Origin: UBA2357 sp041916775
Lineage (GTDB): Bacteria; Pseudomonadota; Gammaproteobacteria; Burkholderiales; Rhodocyclaceae
Direction of reading: 5' to 3'
DNA length: 64,000 nt
Assembly (NCBI GenBank): GCA_041916775.1
Contig: JAYRYZ010000023.1
Span: forward strand, 1 to 64,000
Both the position numbers and the translations under genes were made by a program. Of this stretch, positions 55,605 through 63,890 are shown piece by piece. The notes beneath the pieces were generated by a model that saw nothing but the letters and a program-made list of their open reading frames with translations, did not search any database and was not told the origin of the DNA. Every line of letters starts with the position of its first letter. The stretch's first letter is position 1.

Positions 55605-55643
55605 ACAAAAACGGCGCTTGCGCGAACTGCGCAGCGCCGTTCT
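55605..55643 (-). terminator. Terminator/attenuator after rpmF
   Basis: Minus strand stem of 9 bp plus an inner 4 bp with one bulged A (arms about 55631-55643 and 55609-55622), followed by a short T-run. It should reduce transcription from rpmF into plsX. Confidence 0.65.
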
Positions 55644-55655
55644 CGGGGTGATTGA

Positions 55656-55835
55656 TTACTCGCCCTTGGTCTTCACGACCTTGCGACCACGGTAGAACCC
55701 GTTGGGGCTGATGTGATGACGCAGATGCACCTCACCGGTGGTCGCCTCGACGGCGAGCGGCGGGTTGGTGAGGAAATCGTGGGCACGATGCATGCCACGC
55801 TTCGAGGGGGACTTCTTGTTCTGTTGAACGGCCAT
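55656..55835 (-). CDS. rpmF: 50S ribosomal protein L32
   Basis: 59 residues, start ATG at 55835 with AGGAG upstream, stop TAA at 55656. The sequence AVQQNKKSPSKRGMHRAHD and the C-terminal ISPNGFYRGRKVV are typical. It lacks the four-Cys zinc ribbon of C+ L32 forms, as usual for proteobacteria. Between yceD and plsX, as in many Gram-negatives. Confidence 0.97.
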   Translation of the reverse strand: MAVQQNKKSPSKRGMHRAHDFLTNPPLAVEATTGEVHLRHHISPNGFYRGRKVVKTKGE

Positions 55836-55865
55836 TGTCGACTCCTGGATCCAAAAATTCTCTGT

Positions 55866-56369
55866 TCAACGGCTCTCGCCGGGCTTCCTCAGCCCGGCCA
55901 GCACCGCAAACGGCGATTCCTTGCCACTTCCGCCCGCGGGAGCAGGCGGCTCGCAGCGTTCATGCCGGGGAACGACAGGCACGGCCAGGAGAATCTCGTC
56001 CTCGACCAGCGCCAGCACATCCATGTCCGGCAACACTTCGATAGCGTCACGCGACGCGTCTTCGAGCTCGTCCTCGGGAATCTCATCCTGACTACGAACC
56101 AGAAGCAGCACGGAGCGGATCTCGAACGGCCACTTCATGCCGGCGAGACAGCGCTGACACTTGAGCTGCAGCACGCCCTCGAGCGCCAGATGAAGCTCCC
56201 AGCGACCATCGGCACCCTGGGCACCGACAACCGCGTAAGACACCTCGCCATCAGGCGCGTCAACGAGATCTACGAGCCTCGACAGCGCCGCCACCGCTAC
56301 CTTGCCCTCTACAGGCCGGCCTTCGGCGGCAAACTTGAAAGCGTCCGGGATTACGCATCGTTGCGACAT
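55866..56369 (-). CDS. yceD: YceD (DUF177) family protein
   Basis: Predicted 167 residues with the family core LQLKCQRCLAGMKWPFEI and DMDVLALVEDEILLAVPVVPRH. In plants and bacteria such proteins are linked to 23S rRNA processing. No Shine-Dalgarno is visible before the ATG, and the predicted transcript starts only about 3 nt upstream. First gene of yceD-rpmF-plsX-fab. Confidence 0.9.
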   Translation of the reverse strand: MSQRCVIPDAFKFAAEGRPVEGKVAVAALSRLVDLVDAPDGEVSYAVVGAQGADGRWELHLALEGVLQLKCQRCLAGMKWPFEIRSVLLLVRSQDEIPEDELEDASRDAIEVLPDMDVLALVEDEILLAVPVVPRHERCEPPAPAGGSGKESPFAVLAGLRKPGESR

Positions 56370-56378
56370 AAGAGCGGG

Positions 56379-56407
56379 ATGATATTATTTCCCGGCATTC
56401 CTGTCAA
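56379..56407 (-). promoter_or_regulatory. Sigma-70 promoter of the yceD-rpmF-fab cluster
   Basis: Minus strand consensus TTGACA (56402-56407), 17-bp spacer and TATCAT (56379-56384). The start would fall near 56372, almost at the yceD ATG (56369). Confidence 0.75.
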
Positions 56408-56424
56408 AGAGCAAAGCCCCCTAA

Positions 56425-57012
56425 ATGACATCTCCCCCAAAGCTCATCCTGGCCTCGACGTCTGCCTACCGGCGCATGCTGCTGGAGCGTCTGTGCATCC
56501 CGTTCTCGGTCGAGCGTCCGGAGGTTGACGAAACCCCGCTGCCAGGCGAAACCCCTTCCGCCACCGCGATGCGCCTTGCCCTCGACAAGGCTCGCGCGGT
56601 CGCGGCCCGCCACCCGGATGCATTGGTGATCGGAAGCGACCAGGTCGCCCATATCGGCGACGCCGTCTTCGGCAAACCCGGCACGAGTGAAAGAGCCATC
56701 GCGCAACTGCAGGCAATGCGCGGACAGACCGTGGTTTTCCACACCGCACTGGCCTTGATCGACAACCGTGACGGACAGACCCTGCAGGACAGCGTGCCCA
56801 CCTCGGTGCGCTTTCGCATGCTGAGCGATGACGAGATCGTCCGCTACGTCGCGCGCGAGCAACCGCTGGACTGCGCCGGCTCCGCCAAATCCGAGGGGCT
56901 GGGCATCAGTCTGCTCGATGCACTCAGCGGCGACGACCCTACCGCACTTATTGGGCTGCCCCTGATCGCGCTGTCCCGCATGTTGCGCACACGCGGCCTG
57001 CAACTACCATGA
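56425..57012 (+). CDS. yceF: Maf-type nucleotide pyrophosphatase (YceF-like)
   Basis: Predicted 195 residues. Maf signatures LILASTSAYRRMLLERL, EVDETP, VIGSDQV and CAGSAKSEGLGI are present; the last is typical of the YceF subgroup, which hydrolyses m7GTP. Cytosolic. Start overlaps no other gene; stop overlaps the next start. Confidence 0.92.
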   Translation: MTSPPKLILASTSAYRRMLLERLCIPFSVERPEVDETPLPGETPSATAMRLALDKARAVAARHPDALVIGSDQVAHIGDAVFGKPGTSERAIAQLQAMRGQTVVFHTALALIDNRDGQTLQDSVPTSVRFRMLSDDEIVRYVAREQPLDCAGSAKSEGLGISLLDALSGDDPTALIGLPLIALSRMLRTRGLQLP

Positions 57013-57728
57013 GCGCGCACGGACGCTTGGTATTGGTGCCGGTCAGCCTGGGGGAAGCCCAATGGCAGCAATTCCTGCCGGCCGAGGCGCACGCGGCATT
57101 CGCATCGATCACCGACTTCGTCGTCGAGAATCCGAAGACGGCGCGCGCGCAACTCAAGCGCCTCGCCCATCCACTGCCAATCGCCGACCTCAGACTCACC
57201 CCACTGCCGGAGCAAGGCGGCGATGCGGCATTGGATGCGCTGCTCGCACCTGCCTTCGCCGGGCATGACGTCGGCCTGATGTCCGACGCAGGCTGCCCGG
57301 CCGTGGCCGACCCCGGCGCCCGCCTCGTCGCGCGCGCCCACGCGCTGGGCATTTCGGTAAGACCACTGGTGGGACCGTCCTCCATCCTGCTCGCGCTCAT
57401 GGCTTCCGGCCTCAACGGCCAGCGCTTCGCCTTCGAGGGCTACCTTCCGGTGGCCGAAGCCGAGCGCGACCGCCGCATCCGCGCGCTCGACGAGGAGTCG
57501 CGCAAGCTCGACCGCACCCAGATCTTCATCGAAACCCCGTACCGCAACGAGCGCCTTTTCGCCGCAGTGCTCGCCCACTGCCGGCCGGACACCCGGCTGT
57601 GCGTGGCGCGCGACCTCAACACACCGGACGAATGGATCGGTACCCGAGAGATCGCCACATGGCAGCGCGGGCCCCGCCCGGAGCTCGCCCGCCGACCGGC
57701 AATCTTCCTGATACTCGCGCAGCGCTGA
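57009..57728 (+). CDS. RsmI-like SAM-dependent methyltransferase
   Basis: Predicted 239 residues of the tetrapyrrole methylase/RsmI superfamily. Motifs GLMSDAGCPAVADPGARLV and VGPSSILLALMASGLNGQRFAFEGYLP match RsmI, which methylates the ribose of C1402 in 16S rRNA. The N-terminus is atypical (LVLVPVSLGEAQWQQFLP rather than LYVVATPIGN), so this is probably a paralogue with its own target. ATGA-coupled to yceF. Confidence 0.85.
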   Translation: MSAHGRLVLVPVSLGEAQWQQFLPAEAHAAFASITDFVVENPKTARAQLKRLAHPLPIADLRLTPLPEQGGDAALDALLAPAFAGHDVGLMSDAGCPAVADPGARLVARAHALGISVRPLVGPSSILLALMASGLNGQRFAFEGYLPVAEAERDRRIRALDEESRKLDRTQIFIETPYRNERLFAAVLAHCRPDTRLCVARDLNTPDEWIGTREIATWQRGPRPELARRPAIFLILAQR

Positions 57729-57729
57729 C

Positions 57730-58089
57730 TCAGGGCAGCTCTCCCGCGAGATCGACGAACACCTCGCCATCCAGTTCGACGACAGCGAGCTTCCTCAACC
57801 TGCGCCCCTTGCAAGGCCCCATCACGCAGCGCCCGGTTTGAGGCTCGTAGTGCGCGCCGTGCACCGCGCAGATCAGGTAGAAGCCGGTCAGATCGAAGAA
57901 GCGCCCCGGCTGCCAGTCGAGTTCCACCGGCACATGCGCGCAGCGGTTGAGATAGGCATGCACGTGCCCCTGATAACGGACCACGAAGGCGGGCAACGCG
58001 CCCGACGCACCCTCGAGCGCGAAGCGCACACCCTCACCACCCTCGAGGAGGGCGTCCGAGCGACAGATCAGCCGTAGGCCTTCAGCCAT
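57730..58089 (-). CDS. Rieske [2Fe-2S] protein
   Basis: Predicted 119 residues with the Rieske ligands in CAHVPVELDW and CAVHGAHYEP (Cys-x-His and Cys-x2-His) and a third Cys cluster CVMGPCKG. Small ferredoxin-type Rieske protein, cytosolic. Its start lies inside the end of the gph-like gene (22-bp overlap). Role unknown. Confidence 0.88.
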   Translation of the reverse strand: MAEGLRLICRSDALLEGGEGVRFALEGASGALPAFVVRYQGHVHAYLNRCAHVPVELDWQPGRFFDLTGFYLICAVHGAHYEPQTGRCVMGPCKGRRLRKLAVVELDGEVFVDLAGELP

Positions 58090-58724
58090 GACGCCATCTC
58101 ACCCGGCTCATCGACGATCGCCAGAGGTGCGGCAGCCTCGAGTGCATCGCGCGGATGTGCGCCAAAGGTGACACCAAGCGATGCCACACCCGCATTCGCC
58201 GCCATCTGCAGGTCATGGGTCGTATCACCCACCATCAGCACCCGATCCGGCGCCACCGCGAGCTCCTCCATGAGCTCGAGCAGCATTGCCGGATGCGGTT
58301 TCGAGAAGCACTCGTCGGCGCAGCGCGTCGCGTGGAAATATGGCCCGAGGCCGGTATGCCCGAGCGCGCGGTTGAGCCCCACCCGGCTCTTGCCGGTGGC
58401 GACTGCGAGCCAGTACTCGTCCCCGCTCAGACCGGCGATCAACTCGAACATGCCAGGAAAGAGCGACAGCTCATGATCCGAGGACAGGTAGTGGTGGCGG
58501 TAGCGCTCCACCATCTTCGGATAATCCGCCGGCGCGAGCTCGGGCACCGCGTGCGCGAGCGCATCGGTCAGACCCAGCCCGATCACATGGCGAGCGCGCA
58601 GGTCGGACGGCGCAGGCAGGCCCAGGTCATGGCTCGCGGCGACGATCGCGCGCACGATTGCGCCGGTGGAATCCATCAGCGTGCCATCCCAGTCGAACAC
58701 GATCAGATCAAAGCGACGCGACAT
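58068..58724 (-). CDS. HAD-IA hydrolase, phosphoglycolate phosphatase-like
   Basis: Predicted 218 residues. HAD motif I in VFDWDGTLMDSTG, motif II in VATGKSR and motif IV in MVGDTTHDLQMA. The ATG at 58724 is chosen because AGGG lies 9 nt upstream; it lies within the last codons of rluC. Likely a small-molecule phosphatase. Confidence 0.88.
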   Translation of the reverse strand: MSRRFDLIVFDWDGTLMDSTGAIVRAIVAASHDLGLPAPSDLRARHVIGLGLTDALAHAVPELAPADYPKMVERYRHHYLSSDHELSLFPGMFELIAGLSGDEYWLAVATGKSRVGLNRALGHTGLGPYFHATRCADECFSKPHPAMLLELMEELAVAPDRVLMVGDTTHDLQMAANAGVASLGVTFGAHPRDALEAAAPLAIVDEPGEMASWLKAYG

Positions 58725-59673
58725 CCGGTTCATCCCTGTCAAGTGCTGCAACGAAATCCGCCAGCTCCGCGGGCAGCTCCGCGCGCAGCGACACCGGCGC
58801 TCCGGTGAGCGGATGCGCGAAGGAGAGACTGGTGGCGTGCAGGAACATGCGCTTCAGCCCGGCGCGCTCGAGCGCCTTGTTGAGCGCGAAGTCGCCATAC
58901 TTGTCGTCACCCGCAAGCGGAAACCCGAGATGCGAGAGATGCACCCGGATCTGATGGGTGCGCCCGGTCATGAGTTCCACATCCAGCAGCGTGAAGCGCC
59001 GCCACCCCTTCACCTTGCGCACGATGCTGTGCGACGGCTTGCCCTCATCGCTCACGCGCACGCGCCGCTCGCCGTCCGGCAACAGGTACTTCAGAAGCGG
59101 CAGCCGCACATGCTGCAGGGGATTCGACCATTGCCCCGCCACCAAGGTAAGGTAGTGCTTGTCGACACGCCCCTCGCGCATCATGTCGTGCAGCGCCTTC
59201 AGCGCCGAGCGCTTCTTCGCGACGATCAGCAGGCCTGAAGTTTCGCGGTCGATGCGGTGGGCAAGCTCCAGCAGCTTCGCCTGCGGTCGCTGCGCGCGAA
59301 GTTGCTCGATGACGCCAAAGCTCACCCCACTGCCTCCATGCACCGCCTTGCCCGCGGGCTTGTCCACCACCAGCAGCGCGTCGTCCTCGTACACCACCGG
59401 CAACACCTTGCCGGGTGGCGCGGAAGCCCCCGCCGAAGGCTGGGCGACGCGCACCGGCGGGATGCGGATCTCGTCGCCGCCGCGCAGCCGGTAGGTGGCG
59501 TCAACTCGGCCGCCATTCACCCGCACCTCGCCGCTGCGCAGGATGCGATAGACGTGGCTCTTGGGTACACCCTTACAGACCCGCATCAGGTAATTGTCGA
59601 TGCGCTGCCCTGCGTCGCCCTCGTCGATGCGCTCGCGGCGGACCGCAATTGCTTTGCCTTGTGCAGTATTCAT
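58708..59673 (-). CDS. rluC: 23S rRNA pseudouridine synthase RluC
   Basis: Predicted 321 residues. N-terminal S4 domain (RIDNYLMRVCKGVPKSHVYRILRSGEVRVNGGR) and catalytic Asp in AHRIDRETSGLLIVAK. Modifies U955, U2504 and U2580 (E. coli numbers). Divergent from rne, as in E. coli. Confidence 0.94.
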   Translation of the reverse strand: MNTAQGKAIAVRRERIDEGDAGQRIDNYLMRVCKGVPKSHVYRILRSGEVRVNGGRVDATYRLRGGDEIRIPPVRVAQPSAGASAPPGKVLPVVYEDDALLVVDKPAGKAVHGGSGVSFGVIEQLRAQRPQAKLLELAHRIDRETSGLLIVAKKRSALKALHDMMREGRVDKHYLTLVAGQWSNPLQHVRLPLLKYLLPDGERRVRVSDEGKPSHSIVRKVKGWRRFTLLDVELMTGRTHQIRVHLSHLGFPLAGDDKYGDFALNKALERAGLKRMFLHATSLSFAHPLTGAPVSLRAELPAELADFVAALDRDEPDVASL

Positions 59674-59683
59674 GAAATATACT
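59654..59683 (+). promoter_or_regulatory. Candidate promoter of rne
   Basis: TTGCCT (59654-59659), 18-bp spacer and TATACT (59678-59683). It overlaps the rluC start and would give rne a leader of about 400 nt. Confidence 0.45.
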
Positions 59684-59689
59684 TTGCGC

Positions 59690-60088
59690 CGGTTGATCCG
59701 GTCGCGATCCGATCCCTTCCGGCCAGAAGGCGGAAATGTGAAGAGGACAACGAGCGCTGCGGTGCAGGAAGTCGAAATGCTTTCGCTCCCGATGTGAGCT
59801 CCCGGATCTCCAAAATGTGCTCTCGTCGCCGTCAAAAGGCAACGATGGTAACGCAATCGACAAACTCCGATCCAACTGATCGGACTAATACGCGCAGCAC
59901 ACATGCAGGAACAGGTGTTCCGGCCGCTCCGAAGCAGGTGGGCGGGAACACGCGAGCGACCAGCCGCCCATCACAGTCTTGACTTCTACCGGATGAAAGT
60001 AGCCCTTACAGAACGCTCCTGTTATTCGTAAGCACGATGGCGCGCAGCGTTCGTCCTGCCCGTGGGTTTCGCGCGGGAGAACGAAACA
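59690..60088 (+). promoter_or_regulatory. Long structured 5' leader of rne
   Basis: About 400 nt without a supported gene. It contains a 7-bp hairpin (59866-59872 with 59878-59884) and, at the end, a stem GTTTCG/CGAAAC (60066-60071, 60082-60087) whose loop holds the Shine-Dalgarno GGGAGA. In E. coli the rne leader is cleaved by RNase E itself for autoregulation; a similar role is inferred here. Confidence 0.5.
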
Positions 60089-63000
60089 ATGAAGCGCATG
60101 TTGTTCAATGCGACGCAGGCCGAGGAACTCCGCGTCGCGATCGTCGATGGTCAGAAACTGATCGACCTCGACATCGAATCGGCCGCCAAGGAAGAAAGAA
60201 AGAGCAATATCTACAAGGCCGTCATCACCCGGCTGGAACCCAGCCTGGAAGCGGCTTTCGTCGATTACGGCTCGGAGCGCCACGGCTTCCTGCCCTTCAA
60301 GGAAATCGCCCGCAGCAACTTCAACGCGAGCAACGCTGACGGCAAGGGCCGCGCGCAGGACGGCCTCAAGGTCGGCCAGGAGCTCATCGTCCAGGTCGAG
60401 AAGGACGAGCGCGGCAACAAGGGTGCGGCACTCACAACCTACATCTCGCTCGCCGGCCGCTACCTCGTGCTGATGCCGAACAACCCGCGCGGCGGCGGTG
60501 TCTCGCGCCGTGTGGAAGGTGACGAACGCGCCGAGCTGCGCGAGGTCATGGATCAGCTCGAAGTGCCTTCCGGCATGAGCCTGATCGCCCGCACCGCCGC
60601 CATCGGCCGCAGCGCCGAAGAGCTGCAGTGGGATCTGAACTACCTGCTGCAACTGTGGCAGGCGATCGAGGGCGCGGCGGGCAGCCAGTCCGGCGCCTTT
60701 CTGATCTACCAGGAAGGCAGTCTGGTGATCCGCGCGATCCGCGATTACTTCCAGCCCGACATCGGCGAGATCCTGATCGACACCGACGACGTCTACTTCC
60801 AGGCACGCCAGTTCATGGAACACGTGATGCCGGGCAACGTCGCCAAGGTGAAGCGCTACAACGACGACGTGCCACTATTCTCGCGCTTCCAGATCGAGCA
60901 CCAGATCGAGTCCGCCTACTCGCGCCAGGTGAGCCTGCCCTCGGGCGGCGCGGTGGTCATCGACCACACCGAGGCCTTGGTGTCGGTTGACGTGAACTCC
61001 GGTCGCGCCACCAAGGGCGCGGACATCGAGGAGACCGCGTTCCGCACCAACCTCGAGGCCGCCGACGAAATCGCGCGCCAGCTGCGCCTGCGCGACCTTG
61101 GCGGCCTGATCGTGATCGACTTCATCGACATGGAGTCGGCCAAGAACCAGCGCGAGGTCGAGAACCGCCTGCGCGACGCACTGCGCCACGACCGTGCCCG
61201 CGTGCAGACCGCCAAGATCAGCCGCTTCGGCCTGCTCGAACTGTCGCGCCAGCGGCTGCGCCCGGCGCTCGCCGAGACCAGCTACATCCCCTGCCCGCGC
61301 TGCAACGGCACCGGCCACATCCGCAGCACCGAGTCCTCCGCGCTGCACATCCTGCGCATCCTCGAAGAAGAGGCGATGAAGGAGAACACCGGCGCCGTGC
61401 ATCTGCAGGTGCCGGTGGATGTGGGTACCTATCTCCTCAACGAGAAGCGTTCGGACATCGCGCGCATCGAGCTGCGCCACAAGATCCAGCTCATCATCGT
61501 GCCGAACCGGCATCTCGAGACGCCGCACCACGAGATCGTTCGTCTGCGTCACGACCAGTTGAACGCCGAGGACGTCGCACTCGCCAGCTATCAGATGGTG
61601 GAAATGCCGGAGCAGGAGAGCACTCGCCTGCCGTCGGACCGCTCCGAGGCCAAGCCGGCCCGCGCAGAAGCCGTCGTCAAGGGCATTTCCCCGGCCCAGC
61701 CGGCACCGATCGCGGCTCCTGCTCCGGAGCCCGTCGCCCCACCGGCAGCGGTGCCCGTTGCAACCCCGGGTGTGTTCCAGCGCCTGATGGGCTGGCTGTT
61801 CGGCAACAAGCCCGCTGCAGTCGAGATCAAACCGGCCGAGGAAGCACCGCCGCGACGCGAGCAACGTGCGCGGAGCGAGCGCAGCGAACGCGGTGACCGT
61901 GGTGAGCGCAGCGGTGACAGGGGCGATCGCGACGCCCGCCGCGGCGGCCGCAACCGCCGCGATGGCGCGCCGCGTTCGGAGCGCAGTGACGAGGGTGGCT
62001 CGGCACGGGCTACCACCACGCCGGCCCCGGCAAGCAACAACGGCCCGCGCCGCAGCGACGCCGCCGAACGCGATTCGCAGCAAGCCGAACGCGGCGAGAC
62101 CGGACAGAGCCGCAACCGCCGCAATCGTGGCGAGCGACGCAGCGGCCCGCGCTCGGAGGAGAGCACCGAGCAGGCGGTGAACCTTGCCGCGACATCAGCC
62201 GCCGCGGTCGTCGCCCCGGTCGAGACTGCGGATTCCACTCCCAATGCCGTTGAAGCGGTCGAGAGCATGGCTCCCGACGCGACGCCTGAGGGCGATGGCA
62301 CGCAGGCCAACAAGCGCCGTCGCCGTGGCCGTGGCCGTCGCGGAGGGCGCGGTGAAGATGCACAGAACAGCGCTGAGGTGTCGGCGCAGGATGTCGACAG
62401 CGGCGAAGCCGGCGATGTCGCCAGCAACGCCATCGAGCTGCGCCCCCCTCAAACTGAAGCATCTGCGCACGATGAGCGCTCTGCCGAGTCCGCAGCACCT
62501 GCGCCGGTCGCGATCAGTGCGGCGCAGACCGTTGCGCCGGAATCGACGCCGGCTCCGCTGCCGGTCGCGCTCGGCATTGCCGAAACCACGCCGCCCGTGG
62601 AATCGACCGTTGTTCGCGCCGTGCTGGGCACCGACCCGACGCCGACCCAAGGGGTGCTGCAGCTCGAGCAGGCAACTGCAATAGCGGAATCGACCGAGGC
62701 CGTTCCATCACCGGCCGAAGTGGTCATTGCGAGCCCAGCACCGGCCGATGATGCGCATGCAGCCCAACCTGACGACGCGGTGCCCGCGGTAGCCGCAGAA
62801 CCTGCTGCAACTCAGATCGTTGCCGCGGCCGCCGAGGCGGACAGCACCAACGGGATCGTCGTCGACGCCGAATCCGACGCTGGCAAGATGGCCGAGGATG
62901 GTGCGGTTGCAACCGGGGCCGCAGTCGCTTCGGAGGCGGATGGTACGCAAAGCGCATCTGCCGTCCTGCCGGAGTCGGCGGAGCAGTCGACCGCCGCTGC

Positions 63001-63214
63001 GCCAGAGGCTGCCGCACCTGCAGCGCATGCTCCGGCTGCAATGGCGGCCGCGAGCGGCCTGATCCTGATCGAAACGGATCGCAGCAAGGTGGGTGCAGCT
63101 CCTACCGCAGCGGAGCAGCCGCGCCTGGGCCGCCGGCCCAAGCCGCCGCGCGTGATCGCGGCCGAACCGCTGCAGCAGGTGGAAACCGGCCGCTCCAACC
63201 CGCCGCCGCTGTAA
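60089..63214 (+). CDS. rne: Ribonuclease E
   Basis: Predicted 1041 residues. The catalytic N-terminal half has an S1 domain (about 35-125), Mg-binding Asp near 300 in VDVNSGR and near 345 in IVIDFIDM, and the Zn-link CPRCNGTG near 401. From about 515 on is a disordered scaffold with Arg-rich segments (RREQRARSERSERGDRGE; NKRRRRGRGRRGG) and long Ala/Pro/Val stretches, ending in a conserved basic RLGRRPKPPRV tail. It starts mRNA decay and processes rRNA/tRNA. Confidence 0.96.
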   Translation: MKRMLFNATQAEELRVAIVDGQKLIDLDIESAAKEERKSNIYKAVITRLEPSLEAAFVDYGSERHGFLPFKEIARSNFNASNADGKGRAQDGLKVGQELIVQVEKDERGNKGAALTTYISLAGRYLVLMPNNPRGGGVSRRVEGDERAELREVMDQLEVPSGMSLIARTAAIGRSAEELQWDLNYLLQLWQAIEGAAGSQSGAFLIYQEGSLVIRAIRDYFQPDIGEILIDTDDVYFQARQFMEHVMPGNVAKVKRYNDDVPLFSRFQIEHQIESAYSRQVSLPSGGAVVIDHTEALVSVDVNSGRATKGADIEETAFRTNLEAADEIARQLRLRDLGGLIVIDFIDMESAKNQREVENRLRDALRHDRARVQTAKISRFGLLELSRQRLRPALAETSYIPCPRCNGTGHIRSTESSALHILRILEEEAMKENTGAVHLQVPVDVGTYLLNEKRSDIARIELRHKIQLIIVPNRHLETPHHEIVRLRHDQLNAEDVALASYQMVEMPEQESTRLPSDRSEAKPARAEAVVKGISPAQPAPIAAPAPEPVAPPAAVPVATPGVFQRLMGWLFGNKPAAVEIKPAEEAPPRREQRARSERSERGDRGERSGDRGDRDARRGGRNRRDGAPRSERSDEGGSARATTTPAPASNNGPRRSDAAERDSQQAERGETGQSRNRRNRGERRSGPRSEESTEQAVNLAATSAAAVVAPVETADSTPNAVEAVESMAPDATPEGDGTQANKRRRRGRGRRGGRGEDAQNSAEVSAQDVDSGEAGDVASNAIELRPPQTEASAHDERSAESAAPAPVAISAAQTVAPESTPAPLPVALGIAETTPPVESTVVRAVLGTDPTPTQGVLQLEQATAIAESTEAVPSPAEVVIASPAPADDAHAAQPDDAVPAVAAEPAATQIVAAAAEADSTNGIVVDAESDAGKMAEDGAVATGAAVASEADGTQSASAVLPESAEQSTAAAPEAAAPAAHAPAAMAAASGLILIETDRSKVGAAPTAAEQPRLGRRPKPPRVIAAEPLQQVETGRSNPPPL

Positions 63215-63294
63215 CCCAAGCGTCAACGACATCACCTCGGTGTGTCGCACCACCAACAGGTGGCTGCGGCATACCGGGTGACTCCGCGCGGCAA

Positions 63295-63762
63295 TCAGCG
63301 CCGCATCAGTTCTTCGAGCAAGCCCTCGACCCCGTCCTCGCAGTAATCCAGCACCTTCTCGAAACCCGCCTCGCCGCCGTAATAGGGGTCGGGCACGTCG
63401 TCACGCCGGTGGGTGCGCGCGTAATGCATGAACATGCCGATCTTGCCGTGATAAACGGGGGGGCTCAGCTCGCGCATGAAGGCGAGATGCCCTTCGTCCA
63501 TTGCCAGCAACAGGTCGAAGCGCTGGAAGTCCACCACCTCCAGCTTGCGCGCGCGCAGGGGAGAGAGGTCGTAGCCACGCTTCGCCGCTGTCTTGCGCGT
63601 GCGCGGGTCCGGTTGTTCGCCGACGTGGTAGCCGTGCGTGCCGGCCGAGTCGACCTCGATCGCATGCTGCAGGCCGCGCTGCATGAGTTGATGCAGGGCC
63701 ACACCTTCCGCCGTCGGTGAACGGCAGATGTTGCCCGTGCAGACGAATAGCACCCGTTTCAC
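63295..63762 (-). CDS. Low-molecular-weight protein tyrosine phosphatase
   Basis: Predicted 155 residues from a GTG at 63762 with AGGAGG 5 nt upstream, which rules out longer starts. P-loop VCTGNICRSPTAE and the general-acid Asp in VPDPYYGG. Cytosolic phosphotyrosine phosphatase; no tyrosine kinase or capsule genes adjoin it. Confidence 0.92.
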   Translation of the reverse strand: MKRVLFVCTGNICRSPTAEGVALHQLMQRGLQHAIEVDSAGTHGYHVGEQPDPRTRKTAAKRGYDLSPLRARKLEVVDFQRFDLLLAMDEGHLAFMRELSPPVYHGKIGMFMHYARTHRRDDVPDPYYGGEAGFEKVLDYCEDGVEGLLEELMRR

Positions 63763-63890
63763 ATCCCCCTCCTTCTGTCTTTCTGCTCTGCCCGGGTGCG
63801 CGCGCGATGTTGCACCGCCCCTGGTCTCATCGAGTCCGCGCCGCGGCGCGAACAGCCCTTTCAGGTAAGCCTTCAGCCCCTGCCCTTTCA

